A DNA stretch of 64,000 nt. It comes from Blastococcus aggregatus. Lineage in GTDB: Bacteria; Actinomycetota; Actinomycetes; Mycobacteriales; Geodermatophilaceae. The position numbers were made by a program, and so were the translations under genes. The stretch spans positions 61,477-125,476 of the forward strand of contig NZ_OBQI01000008.1 of the NCBI RefSeq assembly GCF_900221005.1, read 5' to 3'. The notes under the pieces were generated by a model. That model did not search any database. It had not been told where the DNA came from and saw nothing but the letters and a program-made list of their open reading frames with translations. Of the stretch, positions 1 through 9,029 are shown piece by piece; the stretch's first letter is position 1; each line of letters starts with the position of its first letter.

Positions 1-339
1 CTCGACCTGGACCGGATGCGCCCCGGAGACCCGATCGTCGTCGAGACCGACGACTCCTGGTTCGTCTACCGCGTCCTCGGCGACCCGGCCTCGGGCGACT
101 TCGACGCCGACCCCACCGGCATCCCGGGCCGGGAGATCGTGCGCCCCTCGCAGGTCGCAGTCATCTCGCCGACGCCGGGTGGACCGGCCACCGGCGAGGC
201 GTCCGGCGCGTACCTGACGCTGACCACCTGCCACCCGAAGTACTCGGCGCAGCAACGCCTGATCATCCACGCCCGGCTCGACGGCGCACCGCTGAGCAAG
301 GCGGCCGCGCCGGAGGGCCCGAGCGCCCTGCCGGGCTGA
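1..339 (+). CDS. class E sortase, C-terminal part (gene starts before the window)
   Basis: Reading frame 1 is open from the window edge to a TGA at 337-339, so only the last 112 residues are visible. They carry the sortase signature TLTTCHP with the catalytic Cys and, about 13 residues later, QQRLIIHARL with the catalytic Arg; the usual His lies upstream of the window. Sortases are membrane-tethered transpeptidases that cut LPXTG/LAXTG-like signals and link proteins to the cell wall. The short Ala/Pro-rich tail is unremarkable. The class E call is by resemblance to the actinobacterial housekeeping group; class is less certain than the family. Confidence 0.85.
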   Translation, partial: LDLDRMRPGDPIVVETDDSWFVYRVLGDPASGDFDADPTGIPGREIVRPSQVAVISPTPGGPATGEASGAYLTLTTCHPKYSAQQRLIIHARLDGAPLSKAAAPEGPSALPG

Positions 340-351
340 CCGTCCGCCCGC

Positions 352-1635
352 TCAGGCGGGCGGGCCGCCGAGCAGCAGCTCGCGGAGCAGGTGCATCGCC
401 ATCGTGACGGATCGGTCCCGCACCGCCGTCCGGGATCCGCGCAGCCGCAGGGCCCGCGACAGGCGCGCGTCGGGGCCGACGACGCACAGGTGCACGGTGC
501 CGACCGGCTTGTCGGCTGTCCCACCACCGGGCCCGGCGACGCCGGTGATCCCGACGCCGACGTCGGCGCCGAAGCGCGCTCGCGCACCGTCGGCCAGCGC
601 CGCGGCCACCTCGGCGCTCACGGCGCCGTGCTCGGCGATCACGGCTTCCGGGACGTCGAGCAGGGCCTCCTTGGCGCTGTTCGCGTAGGCGGCCACGCCG
701 CCCAGGAGGAACGCCGACGATCCGGCGCGGGCGCTCAGCCGGCCGGCGAGCAGACCGCCGGTGCACGACTCCGCGGTCGCGACGGTGAGCCCCCGGCCGG
801 TCAGCGCGCCGGCCACGACGGCGTCCAGATCCGGTCCGGTGGAGAAGATCGTGTCGCCGTGCCGCTCGGTGAGCGCGTCCAGCAGCCCGTCGTAGGCCGG
901 CTGCGCGTCCGGGCCGAACCGGGTGACGATCTCCAGCTCGCCCTCGCGCATGCACGTGGTGATCTCCAGGCCGCCCAGCCGGTCCTCCGCGTCGCGCAGG
1001 GTGGCGGCCAGCTGCGCCTCGAGCGTCCCCCACATGCGCACCGTCTCCTGGCGCAGCTCGGGGACGTCGGTGAGCAGGGCCGCGACCGGGCCGGCGGCGA
1101 GCGCCGCGGACCACATGCCCCGCAGCTCACCGGGCGGGCCGGGCAGCACCACCACGACCGGCCCGCTCCGGCCGTCGGCCGGGGGCACGACCAGGCCCGG
1201 CGCCGTGCCGACCGGCTCGAGCACCGCGGCGCCCGCGGGCACCCGGGCCTGCTTCCGGACCCCGGCCGCCGTGGAACCGGCGTCGGCCCGCCACCCGCGC
1301 ATCGCCATGAGCCGCTCCACGACGGCGGCGATCCGCCGCTCCAGCTCCGCGTCCACCGCGGACGGGCGCCCCTGGAACGCCCCGACCACCTCGGCGGTCA
1401 GGTCGTCGGCCGTGGGGCCGAGCCCGCCGGTGGTGACCACGAGCGGGACGCCGGTGCCGGCCAGGAAGGCCAGCGCGTCGCGGAGGTCGTCGGGACGGTC
1501 GCCGACGACCACGACGTGCCCGACGTCGACGCCCAGCTCGCGCAACCGCTCGGCCAGCCACGGCCCGTTGGCGTCGGCGACGCGGCCGGTGAGGACTTCG
1601 GTCCCGGTGACGACGATGCCGGCGCGGATGCTCAC
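352..1635 (-). CDS. cinA: CinA-like competence/damage-inducible protein (NMN deamidase type)
   Basis: The product is 427 aa from a GTG start, the usual CinA length. The N-terminal half is a MoCF/MoaB-like domain (GTEVLTGRVADANG, then TTGGLGPTADDLTAE). The C-terminal CinA/PncC domain has TAESCTGGLLAGRLS with the catalytic Ser region and GITGVAGPGGG. Known family roles are nicotinamide-mononucleotide deamidation and ADP-ribose pyrophosphatase activity in pyridine nucleotide recycling. The frame is open 122 codons further upstream, but that extension is low-complexity Arg/Pro-rich shadow, so the GTG directly before the SIRAGIVVTG motif was chosen. It is convergent with the sortase, 12 bp away. 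Confidence 0.9.
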   Translation of the reverse strand: MSIRAGIVVTGTEVLTGRVADANGPWLAERLRELGVDVGHVVVVGDRPDDLRDALAFLAGTGVPLVVTTGGLGPTADDLTAEVVGAFQGRPSAVDAELERRIAAVVERLMAMRGWRADAGSTAAGVRKQARVPAGAAVLEPVGTAPGLVVPPADGRSGPVVVVLPGPPGELRGMWSAALAAGPVAALLTDVPELRQETVRMWGTLEAQLAATLRDAEDRLGGLEITTCMREGELEIVTRFGPDAQPAYDGLLDALTERHGDTIFSTGPDLDAVVAGALTGRGLTVATAESCTGGLLAGRLSARAGSSAFLLGGVAAYANSAKEALLDVPEAVIAEHGAVSAEVAAALADGARARFGADVGVGITGVAGPGGGTADKPVGTVHLCVVGPDARLSRALRLRGSRTAVRDRSVTMAMHLLRELLLGGPPA

Positions 1636-1751
1636 CGGCCCGACCCTAGGACGGCGCTCACCGGTGCGCCCGGGCCCCCGCCCCCGGGCGCCCGGATACG
1701 GTGCGGGGACGACCGGCCCACCCGGCCGACCGACGAGAGCGAGGAGGACCC

Positions 1752-2486
1752 GTGAGTTCGCCGACCGACCCTCAGCCGCCCGCCGAGCCCACGGTCCGGG
1801 CGCAGCCGACCACGCAGGAGATCCCGGTGGCGACACCGGCTGCGACCGCCCAGCCGCTGCCGCCCCACCCGGGAGCCAGCGCCCCCGCTCCGGTGCACAC
1901 CGTCCAGCCGACCGGCCCGGTCGGCTTCGTCCCGGGCCCGCCCACGCACCTCCCCCCGCCCCCGCCGCCTGCCGCGGCCGCGCCCGCGACGACGCCGCCA
2001 CCCGCGACCTCGGCCTGGCCGTCCTCGCTGGAGACCGGTCCGGTGCCGTTCGGCGAGGAGGCCGGGCCGGCCGTCGACGAGCCCGGGCCGATCGCCGGAG
2101 AGCCGGAGCCCGCGGCGTCGGTGAGCCGCGACCGGACGGCGCTGCGGACGCTCGGGCTGGTCGCCGTCGCCCTGGGGCTGCTCGAGCTCGGGCTGGGCCT
2201 GCGGTTCGGCGGGGAGTCGTTCTGGTCCGACATCCCGCTGTGGTCGGCGTTCGCGACCGTCTGCGCGGCCCTGGGGCTGGCCGGTGCCGCCGGGCTGCTC
2301 CCCGGGGGTCGGCGGCCGAGCCCGGCGACCACCTGGCGGATCGCCGCGGGCGGCCTGGTGGGGCTCGCGGTCTTCTGGCTGCTGGTGGTGCTGCCCGTCG
2401 TCGCCAGCGACCGCGGCTTCCTGCTCACCGCGGCGCTGGGCTGCCTCGGCGCCGCGCTGTGGACCGGCCCGGCCCGCACCCGCTGA
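1752..2486 (+). CDS. Pro/Thr-rich membrane protein of unknown function
   Basis: The product is 244 aa from a GTG start with a GAGGAGG ribosome site at 1741-1747. Residues 1-130 are Pro/Ala/Thr-rich and probably disordered. The C-terminal ~110 residues hold about four hydrophobic segments (LGLVAVALGLLELGLGL; FATVCAALGLAGAAGLL; AAGGLVGLAVFWLLVVLP; FLLTAALGCLGAALW). I do not recognise a family. It sits alone between cinA (divergent, 116 bp apart) and a PASTA kinase gene (convergent, 14 bp apart), so the context gives no function. Confidence 0.75.
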   Translation: MSSPTDPQPPAEPTVRAQPTTQEIPVATPAATAQPLPPHPGASAPAPVHTVQPTGPVGFVPGPPTHLPPPPPPAAAAPATTPPPATSAWPSSLETGPVPFGEEAGPAVDEPGPIAGEPEPAASVSRDRTALRTLGLVAVALGLLELGLGLRFGGESFWSDIPLWSAFATVCAALGLAGAAGLLPGGRRPSPATTWRIAAGGLVGLAVFWLLVVLPVVASDRGFLLTAALGCLGAALWTGPARTR

Positions 2487-2500
2487 CCGGACGGGCGCGG

Positions 2501-4012
2501 TCAGCCGTTGCCGCGCCCGCCGTTCCCCTTGCCGTTCCCGTTGTTGTTCCCGGGCCCGGTGGGCGTCCCCGCCCCCTGCCCGTTGCCGACGGCCGGCGTC
2601 CCGGCGTTCCCCGCGGGTCCGCCGGGCGCCGTCCCGGAACCGCCCGACGGCGGCACGGGCAGCGGCTCCGGGGACGACACGGGTGCCGGCGCGGGTGAAG
2701 GCGAGGGCAGGGAGCTCCCGGGTGCCGGGCTCCCCGCGCCCACATCCGTGACGACGGCACCGTCGCCGGGAGCGGGCTCCGGCTCGCCGACGGCGACGGC
2801 GAGCGTGATCAGGGCGCCCCGCGGGACGGCACCGGTCGGGGAGATGCGGGCGACCGTCCCCGCAGTGCCCGCCGCGACCGGGTCGGCGGTCCGCTGCACG
2901 CGCAACCCGAGCCGGCCCAGGTCCGCCTCGACCTCCGCGACCGGGCGGCCCAGGTGGTCGGCCGCGGCGAGGAGAACGGTGCCCGGGGCCTCCGACGCCG
3001 CGGCCGCGGGCGGGACCGCGGCGTCGCCGGCCAGCTGCAGCGCCGCGATGCCCACGCCGGCGCCGACCAGCAGCGCGGCCAGCGGGGCGAGGACGCGAGT
3101 GCGCCGGCGGGCGCCCGACGAGTGGCCCTCGAGCGGCAACGGGCTGGTGTCCGGCACCGGCGGAGCCGGCAACCGGCGGCCGGCGAGCACGTCGTCGATG
3201 GCGTCCCGGAAGGCGGCGCCGTCCGGCAGCCGCTGCCCGGGGTCCTTGACCATGGCGTGCTCGATCAGCGCGCGGACCTGCTCGGGGACGTCCTCGGGCA
3301 GCGGGTCGGGGGCGTCCCGCAACTGGCTCAGCGCGATCTGCACCGAGCTCTCGCCGTCGAACGCGCGGCGGCCGGCCAGGCACTCGTAGCCGATCAGGCC
3401 CAGGGCGTAGACGTCGCTGGCCACGCCCGCCCGGCTCCCGGCGGCCTGCTCCGGGGAGAGGTAGTGGGCCGTGCCGACGACCTGCCCGGTCTTCGTCAGC
3501 GGCACGCTCGAGGCCGAGACCGCGATGCCGAAGTCGGTGATCTTCACCGTGCCGTCCGGTGCCACCAGGACGTTGCCCGGCTTGACGTCCCGGTGCACCA
3601 GCCCGGCGGCGTGCGCCGCCGCGAGCGCGTCGGCGGCCTGCCGGAGGACGGCGAGGGTGCGGGGGACGCCCAGCCGCGGCTGGCGGACGAGCAGCTCGGC
3701 CAGGGACTCCCCCTCCACCAGCTCCATGACCAGGAAGGCGAGCCGCTCCCCGGTGACGGCGTCGTCGAGCTCCCCGTAGTCGTAGAGGGCGGCGATGTGC
3801 CGGTGCGCGACCAGCGCGGCGTGCTGCGCCTCGGCGCGGAACCGGGCGAGGAAGGTCGGGTCGCCGGTGAACTCGCTGCGCAGCACCTTCACCGCGACGG
3901 CCCGCGACAGCACCGTGTCCCGGGCCCGCCACACCTGGCCCTGGCCGCCGGTCGCCAGCAGCGCGCCCAGCTCGTAGCGGCCGCCGAGCACCCGCAGTCC
4001 CGGCTCCGCCAC
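2501..4012 (-). CDS. membrane Ser/Thr protein kinase with one PASTA-like domain (PknA type)
   Basis: About 503 aa. The N-terminal Hanks-type kinase has ATGGQGQVW (glycine loop, lacking the usual GGMGEVW), VAVKVLRSEF (Lys), VHRDVKPGN (catalytic loop), ITDFGIA (DFG) and VGTAHYLSPEQ (activation loop end). One transmembrane helix (LAPLAALLVGAGVGIAAL) is followed by a PASTA-like module (AADHLGRPVAEVEADLGRLGL) and a Gly/Asn-rich tail (GNNNGNGKGNGG). The GTG at 4012 was preferred to the GTG at 4021 because GAGGTGAGG precedes it and the resulting VAEPG N-terminus matches VVEPG of the next kinase. It probably senses cell-wall fragments and phosphorylates envelope proteins. It is a tandem paralogue of the gene at 4083-5690. 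Confidence 0.88.
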   Translation of the reverse strand: MAEPGLRVLGGRYELGALLATGGQGQVWRARDTVLSRAVAVKVLRSEFTGDPTFLARFRAEAQHAALVAHRHIAALYDYGELDDAVTGERLAFLVMELVEGESLAELLVRQPRLGVPRTLAVLRQAADALAAAHAAGLVHRDVKPGNVLVAPDGTVKITDFGIAVSASSVPLTKTGQVVGTAHYLSPEQAAGSRAGVASDVYALGLIGYECLAGRRAFDGESSVQIALSQLRDAPDPLPEDVPEQVRALIEHAMVKDPGQRLPDGAAFRDAIDDVLAGRRLPAPPVPDTSPLPLEGHSSGARRRTRVLAPLAALLVGAGVGIAALQLAGDAAVPPAAAASEAPGTVLLAAADHLGRPVAEVEADLGRLGLRVQRTADPVAAGTAGTVARISPTGAVPRGALITLAVAVGEPEPAPGDGAVVTDVGAGSPAPGSSLPSPSPAPAPVSSPEPLPVPPSGGSGTAPGGPAGNAGTPAVGNGQGAGTPTGPGNNNGNGKGNGGRGNG

Positions 4013-4082
4013 CGACCTCACCTCACGTTCCGTCGTCCCCCTGTCGTACCCGGCTCGAGCCGGTCCCGCGACCGCGGTCCCC

Positions 4083-5690
4083 CTACGGAGTGGTCGCCAC
4101 CGTCGCCGGCGAGGTCGTCGCCGGGGCCGACGAGGTCGTCGTCGGCGGCGTCGAGGACGGCGGGGTCGAGGACGGCGGGGTCGAGGACGGCGTCGTCGTC
4201 GGCGTCACGGGCGGCGTCGTCTGGGGCCGCGTGGCGGTCGGCGTCCCCGGCACGCCGGCCTGCAGCGTCGGCGCGGGTGCCTCGGGCTCGACCACCGCCT
4301 CGACCTCCGCCGGGGCGCCCTGGTCGGGAGCGACCTCGGTCACCGGAGCCGCGGTCGGGCGGCTGCTCCCGCCGGACCCGCCGGGGCGGGACGGGGGGAC
4401 CGCGTAGCGGACGACGACGACGTCGCCGGCGCGCAGCTGCCGGCCCGTGGGCGAGATGCCGGTGACCCGGTCGCGGGGCTGGTCCGCGGTGACCTCCGTC
4501 TTGAGCTCGACGACGAGCCCGAGCGCGGTCAGCTCCTGGGCGACCTCGCTGACCGGCCGGCCGACGTGGTCGGCGGCCGCGAGCCGCAGGCTGCCGCTGT
4601 CGCGCTGCTCGGCGGCCTGGGCAGTGGCGGGAGGCGGCCCGTCGGACAGCCCCTGCAGCACTCCGGCGGCGATGCCGGCGCCGGCGAGCAGGGCGACCAG
4701 CGGGAGCAGCGCCAGCGCCACCCGCCGGCCGCGGCGGGGCGCCGGCGGGCTGAGCACGGAGGCGCCGGTGTCCGAGGTGGTGGGGTCCCGCGGCGGCGGA
4801 GGCAGCGCGGCGACGTCCTGGGTGGGCGGCGCCGGCACCTCGGCGAGCTCGCGGCCGGCCAGGACGTCGTCCAGGACGGCGCCGAAGGCGGCGCCGTCGG
4901 CGATGCGCGCGGCCGGGTCCTTCACCAGGGCGCGGCTGATCAGCGTGCGGACGCCGGGCGGCAGCCCGCCGGGCAGCGGCTCGGGCTCCTGCTGGACCTG
5001 CTTGAGCGCGATGGTGACCGCGTTGTCGCCGTCGAAGGCGGGGTGCCCGGTGAGGCACTCGTAGCCGATCAGCCCGAGCGCGTAGACATCGCTCGCCGGC
5101 GAGGCCAGCCGGCCCTCGGCCTGCTCCGGCGAGAGGTACTGCGGGGTCCCGATGACCTGGCCGGTGCGGGTCAGGGCGACGCTGCGGGCCGACCAGGCGA
5201 TGCCGAAGTCGGTGATCTTCACGCTGCCGTCGGGTTGGACGAGGATGTTGCCGGGCTTCACGTCGCGGTGCACCAGGCCGGCGCGGTGCGCCTCGGCCAG
5301 GGCGAAGGCGGTCTGCTGGAGCAGCCGCAGCGTCCGGTCGGTGCCCAGCGCACCCTCGCGGGCGATCAGCGCCGAGAGGGGCTCGCCCTCGACCAGCTCC
5401 ATGACCAGGTAGGCCAGCGTCTCGCCGGTCCCGTCCTGGGCGGTCTCCTCGCCGTAGTCGAAGACCGCGGCCACGTTCGGGTGGCTCAGCGAGGCCGCGT
5501 GCTGGGCCTCTGCCCGGAAGCGGGCCAGGAAGCTCGGGTCGCCGGTGTACTCGCTGCGCAGGACCTTCACCGCGACCGAGCGGTGCAGGGCGGTGTCCAG
5601 CCCGCGCCAGACCTGGCCCATGCCGCCGGCGGCGATCATCTGCTGGAGCTCGTAGCGGTCGCCCAGGCACCGTCGTCCTGGTTCGACCAC
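4083..5690 (-). CDS. membrane Ser/Thr protein kinase with one PASTA-like domain (PknA type)
   Basis: About 535 aa. Kinase motifs are AAGGMGQVW, VAVKVLRSEY, VHRDVKPGN, ITDFGIA and GTPQYLSPEQ. A transmembrane helix (VALALLPLVALLAGAGIAAGV) precedes a PASTA-like module (AADHVGRPVSEVAQELTALG) and a long Thr/Pro/Ser-rich tail that may span the wall. The GTG at 5690 is chosen because AGGAG at 5699-5703 sits 8 nt upstream; a GTG at 5699 overlaps that site. Many long stretches match the neighbouring kinase (for example FLARFRAEAQHAA), which indicates a tandem duplication. The 70-bp gap to the next gene allows cotranscription. Confidence 0.88.
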   Translation of the reverse strand: MVEPGRRCLGDRYELQQMIAAGGMGQVWRGLDTALHRSVAVKVLRSEYTGDPSFLARFRAEAQHAASLSHPNVAAVFDYGEETAQDGTGETLAYLVMELVEGEPLSALIAREGALGTDRTLRLLQQTAFALAEAHRAGLVHRDVKPGNILVQPDGSVKITDFGIAWSARSVALTRTGQVIGTPQYLSPEQAEGRLASPASDVYALGLIGYECLTGHPAFDGDNAVTIALKQVQQEPEPLPGGLPPGVRTLISRALVKDPAARIADGAAFGAVLDDVLAGRELAEVPAPPTQDVAALPPPPRDPTTSDTGASVLSPPAPRRGRRVALALLPLVALLAGAGIAAGVLQGLSDGPPPATAQAAEQRDSGSLRLAAADHVGRPVSEVAQELTALGLVVELKTEVTADQPRDRVTGISPTGRQLRAGDVVVVRYAVPPSRPGGSGGSSRPTAAPVTEVAPDQGAPAEVEAVVEPEAPAPTLQAGVPGTPTATRPQTTPPVTPTTTPSSTPPSSTPPSSTPPTTTSSAPATTSPATVATTP

Positions 5691-6032
5691 GGGGGCCACT
5701 CCTGTCCACGCTTCGCCGGCTGGTGCGGGGAGGCGCCCGGATCCGGGCAGGCCTCCCGACCCCGACGGTGTCCAGACCGGTTCCGGTCTACACATGCAGG
5801 AGTCGCACCCATGATCGCCCGCGGACCGCGTCCTTCCTGGCCAGCGCCCGAGTGACCCCGGCGACTCCCCCGGCGCGCCCGGCGTGCCCACTGCTCCGCG
5901 TAGCCGGGAGGTGACCGGAGGCCCCGAGGATCAGCGTCCTCCGCGTCCTCCCTCGCCGGTGACCCGGCGTGGCAGGGTGGGCGTCGAGGGGGCGCCCGGC
6001 TGCCCGACCACTGCGCGAGAAGGCGGACGACG
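5691..6032. other. divergent intergenic region, 342 bp
   Basis: No convincing coding frame is seen here: frames that are open are Arg/Pro-rich shadows. It should hold the divergent promoters of the kinase pair (minus strand) and the enoyl-CoA hydratase gene (plus strand). I could not pick a -35/-10 pair with confidence. Confidence 0.5.
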
Positions 6033-6842
6033 ATGCCCGAGACCGTGACCAGGGAGGACTCCGCCGGAGTCGCCACGCTCACCATGCTGCAGCGCGGGCT
6101 CACCTCCGCCTCGCGCCGCGAGCTGCTGGCCGCCGTGCAGGACATCGCCGGTGACCCCTCGGTGCGGGCGGTGCTGCTCACCGGCACCGGCCGGGCCTTC
6201 TGCGTCGGGCAGGACCTGACCGACGCCTCGGTCCGCCGGACCCCGGCGAGGGAGCCGGGCGCGACGGAGCTGCCGGAGGACCTGGACGCGCCGATGCCGG
6301 TCCTCGTCGAGGAGTACAACCCGCTGATCCTCGCGCTGTCCCGACTGCCGGTGCCGCTCGTCGTCGGCATCAACGGCGCCTGCGCGGGCGCCGGTCTGGG
6401 CGTCGCGCTCACCGGCGACCTGCGGGTCGCCGCGGCGGGCGCCAAGTTCACCACCGCGTTCACCGGCGTCGGCCTGTCCAGCGACTCGGCGGTCGCCTCG
6501 CGGCTGGTGCACTGCGTCGGCGGAGCACGGGCCACCGAGCTGCTGCTGCTGCCCGACCCGTTCCTCGCCGAGACCGCCGCCCAGTGGGGCCTGGTGCACC
6601 GCGTCGTCCCCCCGGAGCAGGTGCACGCGGAGGCGTTCGCCCTGGCCGCGCGCCTGGCGGCCGGACCGACGGTGGCCTACCGCGCCGTGAAGACGGTGCT
6701 GGCGACGGCGGCGACGGACTCGCTCGAGGAGACGCTGGCGCTCGAGGCCCGTTTGCAGGCGGTCGCCGGGCGGACCGCCGACCACCGGGAGGCCGTCGAG
6801 GCCTTCCTCGCCAAGCGTCCGCCGGTGTTCACCGGTCACTGA
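6033..6842 (+). CDS. enoyl-CoA hydratase/isomerase family protein (PaaG-like)
   Basis: The product is 269 aa, the usual crotonase-fold length, from an ATG. Both oxyanion-hole segments are visible: GRAFCVGQDL and GINGACAGAGLGVAL. The N-terminal strand (VATLTML), a central FTTAFTGVGLSSDSA and the C-terminal TAYRAVK-like helix fit the fold. The position normally held by Glu in hydratases reads as Asp/Ser (GLSSDSA), as in isomerases of the PaaG group, so ring-epoxide or enoyl-CoA isomerisation is more likely than hydration; this is inference. It appears monocistronic. Confidence 0.88.
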   Translation: MPETVTREDSAGVATLTMLQRGLTSASRRELLAAVQDIAGDPSVRAVLLTGTGRAFCVGQDLTDASVRRTPAREPGATELPEDLDAPMPVLVEEYNPLILALSRLPVPLVVGINGACAGAGLGVALTGDLRVAAAGAKFTTAFTGVGLSSDSAVASRLVHCVGGARATELLLLPDPFLAETAAQWGLVHRVVPPEQVHAEAFALAARLAAGPTVAYRAVKTVLATAATDSLEETLALEARLQAVAGRTADHREAVEAFLAKRPPVFTGH

Positions 6843-6930
6843 CCGGAGGCGACCCCGGGCCGCCTGCGAGCGACACGGGCCGGGCGGCCGGGCGGGGGTG
6901 CCCTCGGGGCGAGCCGCTGCCACGCTGCGC

Positions 6931-6950
6931 TCAGGTCAGGTCAGGTCAGG
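6931..6950. repeat. short tandem repeat, (TCAGG)x4
   Basis: Four exact copies of a 5-bp unit occur in the gap between the hydratase gene and the membrane-protein gene, about 20 bp before the GTG at 6969. It may vary by slippage and could change spacing in the leader of the next gene. Confidence 0.8.
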
Positions 6951-6968
6951 ACCGGCGACGGGGGGACC

Positions 6969-7583
6969 GTGGCAGAAGCGGGGAACGAGCCGCCTGCAGT
7001 TCCCGTGCGTCCACCGGCGGGCCTCCGGCCACGCGTCCCGGCCCGCCTCCCGTCGGCGGAGCCCGGCCCACCGCCCCGGCCCCAGGTGACCTCCCGGCTG
7101 CCACCGCCGGAGCGCTCGACCGCTCCGGCCCGGCCGTGGTCGGTCCGCCTCACGGCTGCGGCGGCGCTGCTGGCGGCCGTCGCCGGGGGTGCCGGAGTGC
7201 TCGCCGCGCTCGCCGACGGCGACGCCCTCCGGGAGAAGCTCACCGCCGAGGCGACCGAGGCCGACCCGGGCCTGGCGCCCGACGCGATCAGCGACGGGGT
7301 GACGGCGACGACCACGCTGGTGCTCGCCTCCGTCGCCGGGCTGGGCCTGGCCCTCGTCCTCTGGACCGTCGTCCTGCTCCGCCGCCGGCCGTGGGCCCGC
7401 TGGGTGCTGCTCGTCACCGGGGTGCTCACCGTGGTGGCCGCCGACGTCGCGCAGAGCGTCGTCTCCGGCGGCTCCGACCTCGACCGGATCGCGTTCGTCG
7501 TGATGGCGGGGCTGGTCGTCGTCGCCGTGGTGGCGCTGTGCTGGCGGTCAACCGGCCGCTGGCTGCGGCCCGGCGCCGGCTGA
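6969..7583 (+). CDS. membrane protein of unknown function, Pro-rich N-terminus
   Basis: The product is 204 aa from a GTG start. Residues 1-55 are Pro/Arg-rich and cytoplasmic-looking. Four hydrophobic segments follow (LTAAAALLAAVAGGAGVLAAL; TLVLASVAGLGLALVLWTVVLL; WVLLVTGVLTVVAADVAQ; FVVMAGLVVVAVVALCW). The layout resembles many uncharacterised actinobacterial four-helix membrane proteins. Its last 36 bp overlap, tail to tail, the 3' end of the dynamin-like iniC gene on the other strand. Function unknown. Confidence 0.72.
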   Translation: MAEAGNEPPAVPVRPPAGLRPRVPARLPSAEPGPPPRPQVTSRLPPPERSTAPARPWSVRLTAAAALLAAVAGGAGVLAALADGDALREKLTAEATEADPGLAPDAISDGVTATTTLVLASVAGLGLALVLWTVVLLRRRPWARWVLLVTGVLTVVAADVAQSVVSGGSDLDRIAFVVMAGLVVVAVVALCWRSTGRWLRPGAG

Positions 7584-9029
7584 GGACGCCTCGTCCAGCT
7601 CGGCGAGCACCGCCTCCACGGACCGGACCACCGCGCCGGCGGCGTCCCGGACCGCCCGAGCCGCCAGGGGATCGTCCCCGTGCGCCTGCCAGCGGTCGAG
7701 CGCGGCCAGTGCCGCGGTGTGCAGCGCCTCCGGCGGGGTGTCCTCCGGGAGCCCGAGACGGGCGGCCACCGAGCCGCCACCGGCACCCAGCAGCCGCGCC
7801 GCCTCGGCCCGCACCCCCGCCGGCACGTCCCCGAGGGCGCCGTCGGAGCGCAGCGCGGCCGGCCCCACGACGTCCCGCACGGTCAGCCGCAGCCGTTCCG
7901 CCTCGTACCGGAGCCGCTCGTCGCCGTCGGCCGGCGTCGACCGCAGCGCCCACTCCACGGCCGCCAGCGCCGACGCCTCCTGCAGGTGCGCCCCGCGCGC
8001 GGTGAACTCGACGGCGATCCGCCGGTGCAGCTCCTCGAGGCCGCTGCGGCGGACCAGCTCGTCGGCCAGCTCCTGCGCGCCGTCGATCCCGGCACGCACG
8101 AGGGCGACGGAGAGCCGGACGCCGAAGAGCCCGAACCGCTCGACGAGCGTGCGCCGGAGCCCGGGCGCCACCTCCCCGGGGATCTCCGGGCGGCAGAACC
8201 GGTCCGCCGTCAGCAGGAACGGCTGGAGCTCGGCGGGCGCCGTGCGGGCCAGGCTGCGGAGGGCGACGAAGTCGCCGTGCCGCAGGGTCCGGCCGGCCAG
8301 GCCCAGCAGACCGGCGACGGGGAGCACGGTCGGGCTGACCTCGGTCACCGCGGGGTCCGCCGCCATCCGCTCGGCCACCTGACCGGCCTGCAGCAGGGCG
8401 TCGAGGCCGCCCGCCCCGATCTCGTCGGCGCGGGACAGGACGGTGATCGTCGTGGTGCGGGACCCGGCGCGGGCCTGGAAGTCGCGGAGCACGTCGACGT
8501 CCCCGGCCTGCAGCTGCCGGGTGAGGAACAGCACGGCATCGGCGCCGGGCAGCCCGTCGGGCGGCTCCAGGAACGCGCGGGTGCGGGCGCTGAGGTCGGC
8601 CGACAGGGAGGCGATGCCCGGGGTGTCGACGAGCGTGGCCGCGGCCAGCCCGGCCGTCGGCCAGTCCACCCGCAGGTGGTCGACGTCGTCGGCGTCGACA
8701 CCCGCGAGGTCGAGCAGCAGCCCGCCGTCCACCCGGCGGACGGGGAGGTCCCGTTCCCCCCGGCCGGTGCGGGCCGCCACGCGGGGCACCCGCCCGTGCC
8801 GGTACACCGTGACCAGCCGGGTGCACTCCCCCGCGTCGGTGGGGGCGACCCGGGCGCCGACGAGGGCGTTGAGCAGGGTGGACTTGCCCGCCTTCACCCG
8901 GCCGACGAGGGCGATCCGCACCGGCTCCTCCAGCCGGGCGCGGTGCTCGGACAGCCGCGCGGTGATCTCGGGGTGGTCGCGGTGCAGCTCGAGCGCGGCG
9001 TCGACCAGTGCGCGCACGTCCGGCGTCAC
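7548..9029 (-). CDS. iniC: IniC-like dynamin-family GTPase
   Basis: The product is 493 aa from a GTG, matching the length I recall for mycobacterial IniC. The P-loop GRVKAGKST is at residues 43-51, the switch II DTPG at 135-138, and the G4 position reads SRAD at 199-202 (a variant of N/TKxD). The remainder is mostly helical. IniC partners IniA; IniA of mycobacteria is a bacterial dynamin-like protein that remodels membranes, and the operon is induced by cell-wall inhibitors. The GTG overlaps the iniA stop codon by 4 bp (GTGA, 9026-9029), which fixes the start and shows translational coupling. Membrane association at the cytoplasmic face is inferred. Confidence 0.88.
   Translation of the reverse strand: MTPDVRALVDAALELHRDHPEITARLSEHRARLEEPVRIALVGRVKAGKSTLLNALVGARVAPTDAGECTRLVTVYRHGRVPRVAARTGRGERDLPVRRVDGGLLLDLAGVDADDVDHLRVDWPTAGLAAATLVDTPGIASLSADLSARTRAFLEPPDGLPGADAVLFLTRQLQAGDVDVLRDFQARAGSRTTTITVLSRADEIGAGGLDALLQAGQVAERMAADPAVTEVSPTVLPVAGLLGLAGRTLRHGDFVALRSLARTAPAELQPFLLTADRFCRPEIPGEVAPGLRRTLVERFGLFGVRLSVALVRAGIDGAQELADELVRRSGLEELHRRIAVEFTARGAHLQEASALAAVEWALRSTPADGDERLRYEAERLRLTVRDVVGPAALRSDGALGDVPAGVRAEAARLLGAGGGSVAARLGLPEDTPPEALHTAALAALDRWQAHGDDPLAARAVRDAAGAVVRSVEAVLAELDEASSAGAGPQPAAG

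Noticed and set aside
1636..2001. 122-residue upstream extension of CinA
   Set aside because: Arg/Pro-rich shadow of the divergent membrane-protein gene; no homology to the CinA start.
4130..4200. Tandem repeat (GGCGTCGAGGACGGCGGGG-type) as a CRISPR or satellite
   Set aside because: It lies within the kinase gene and encodes the Ser/Thr/Pro tail; repeats are coding and have no spacers.
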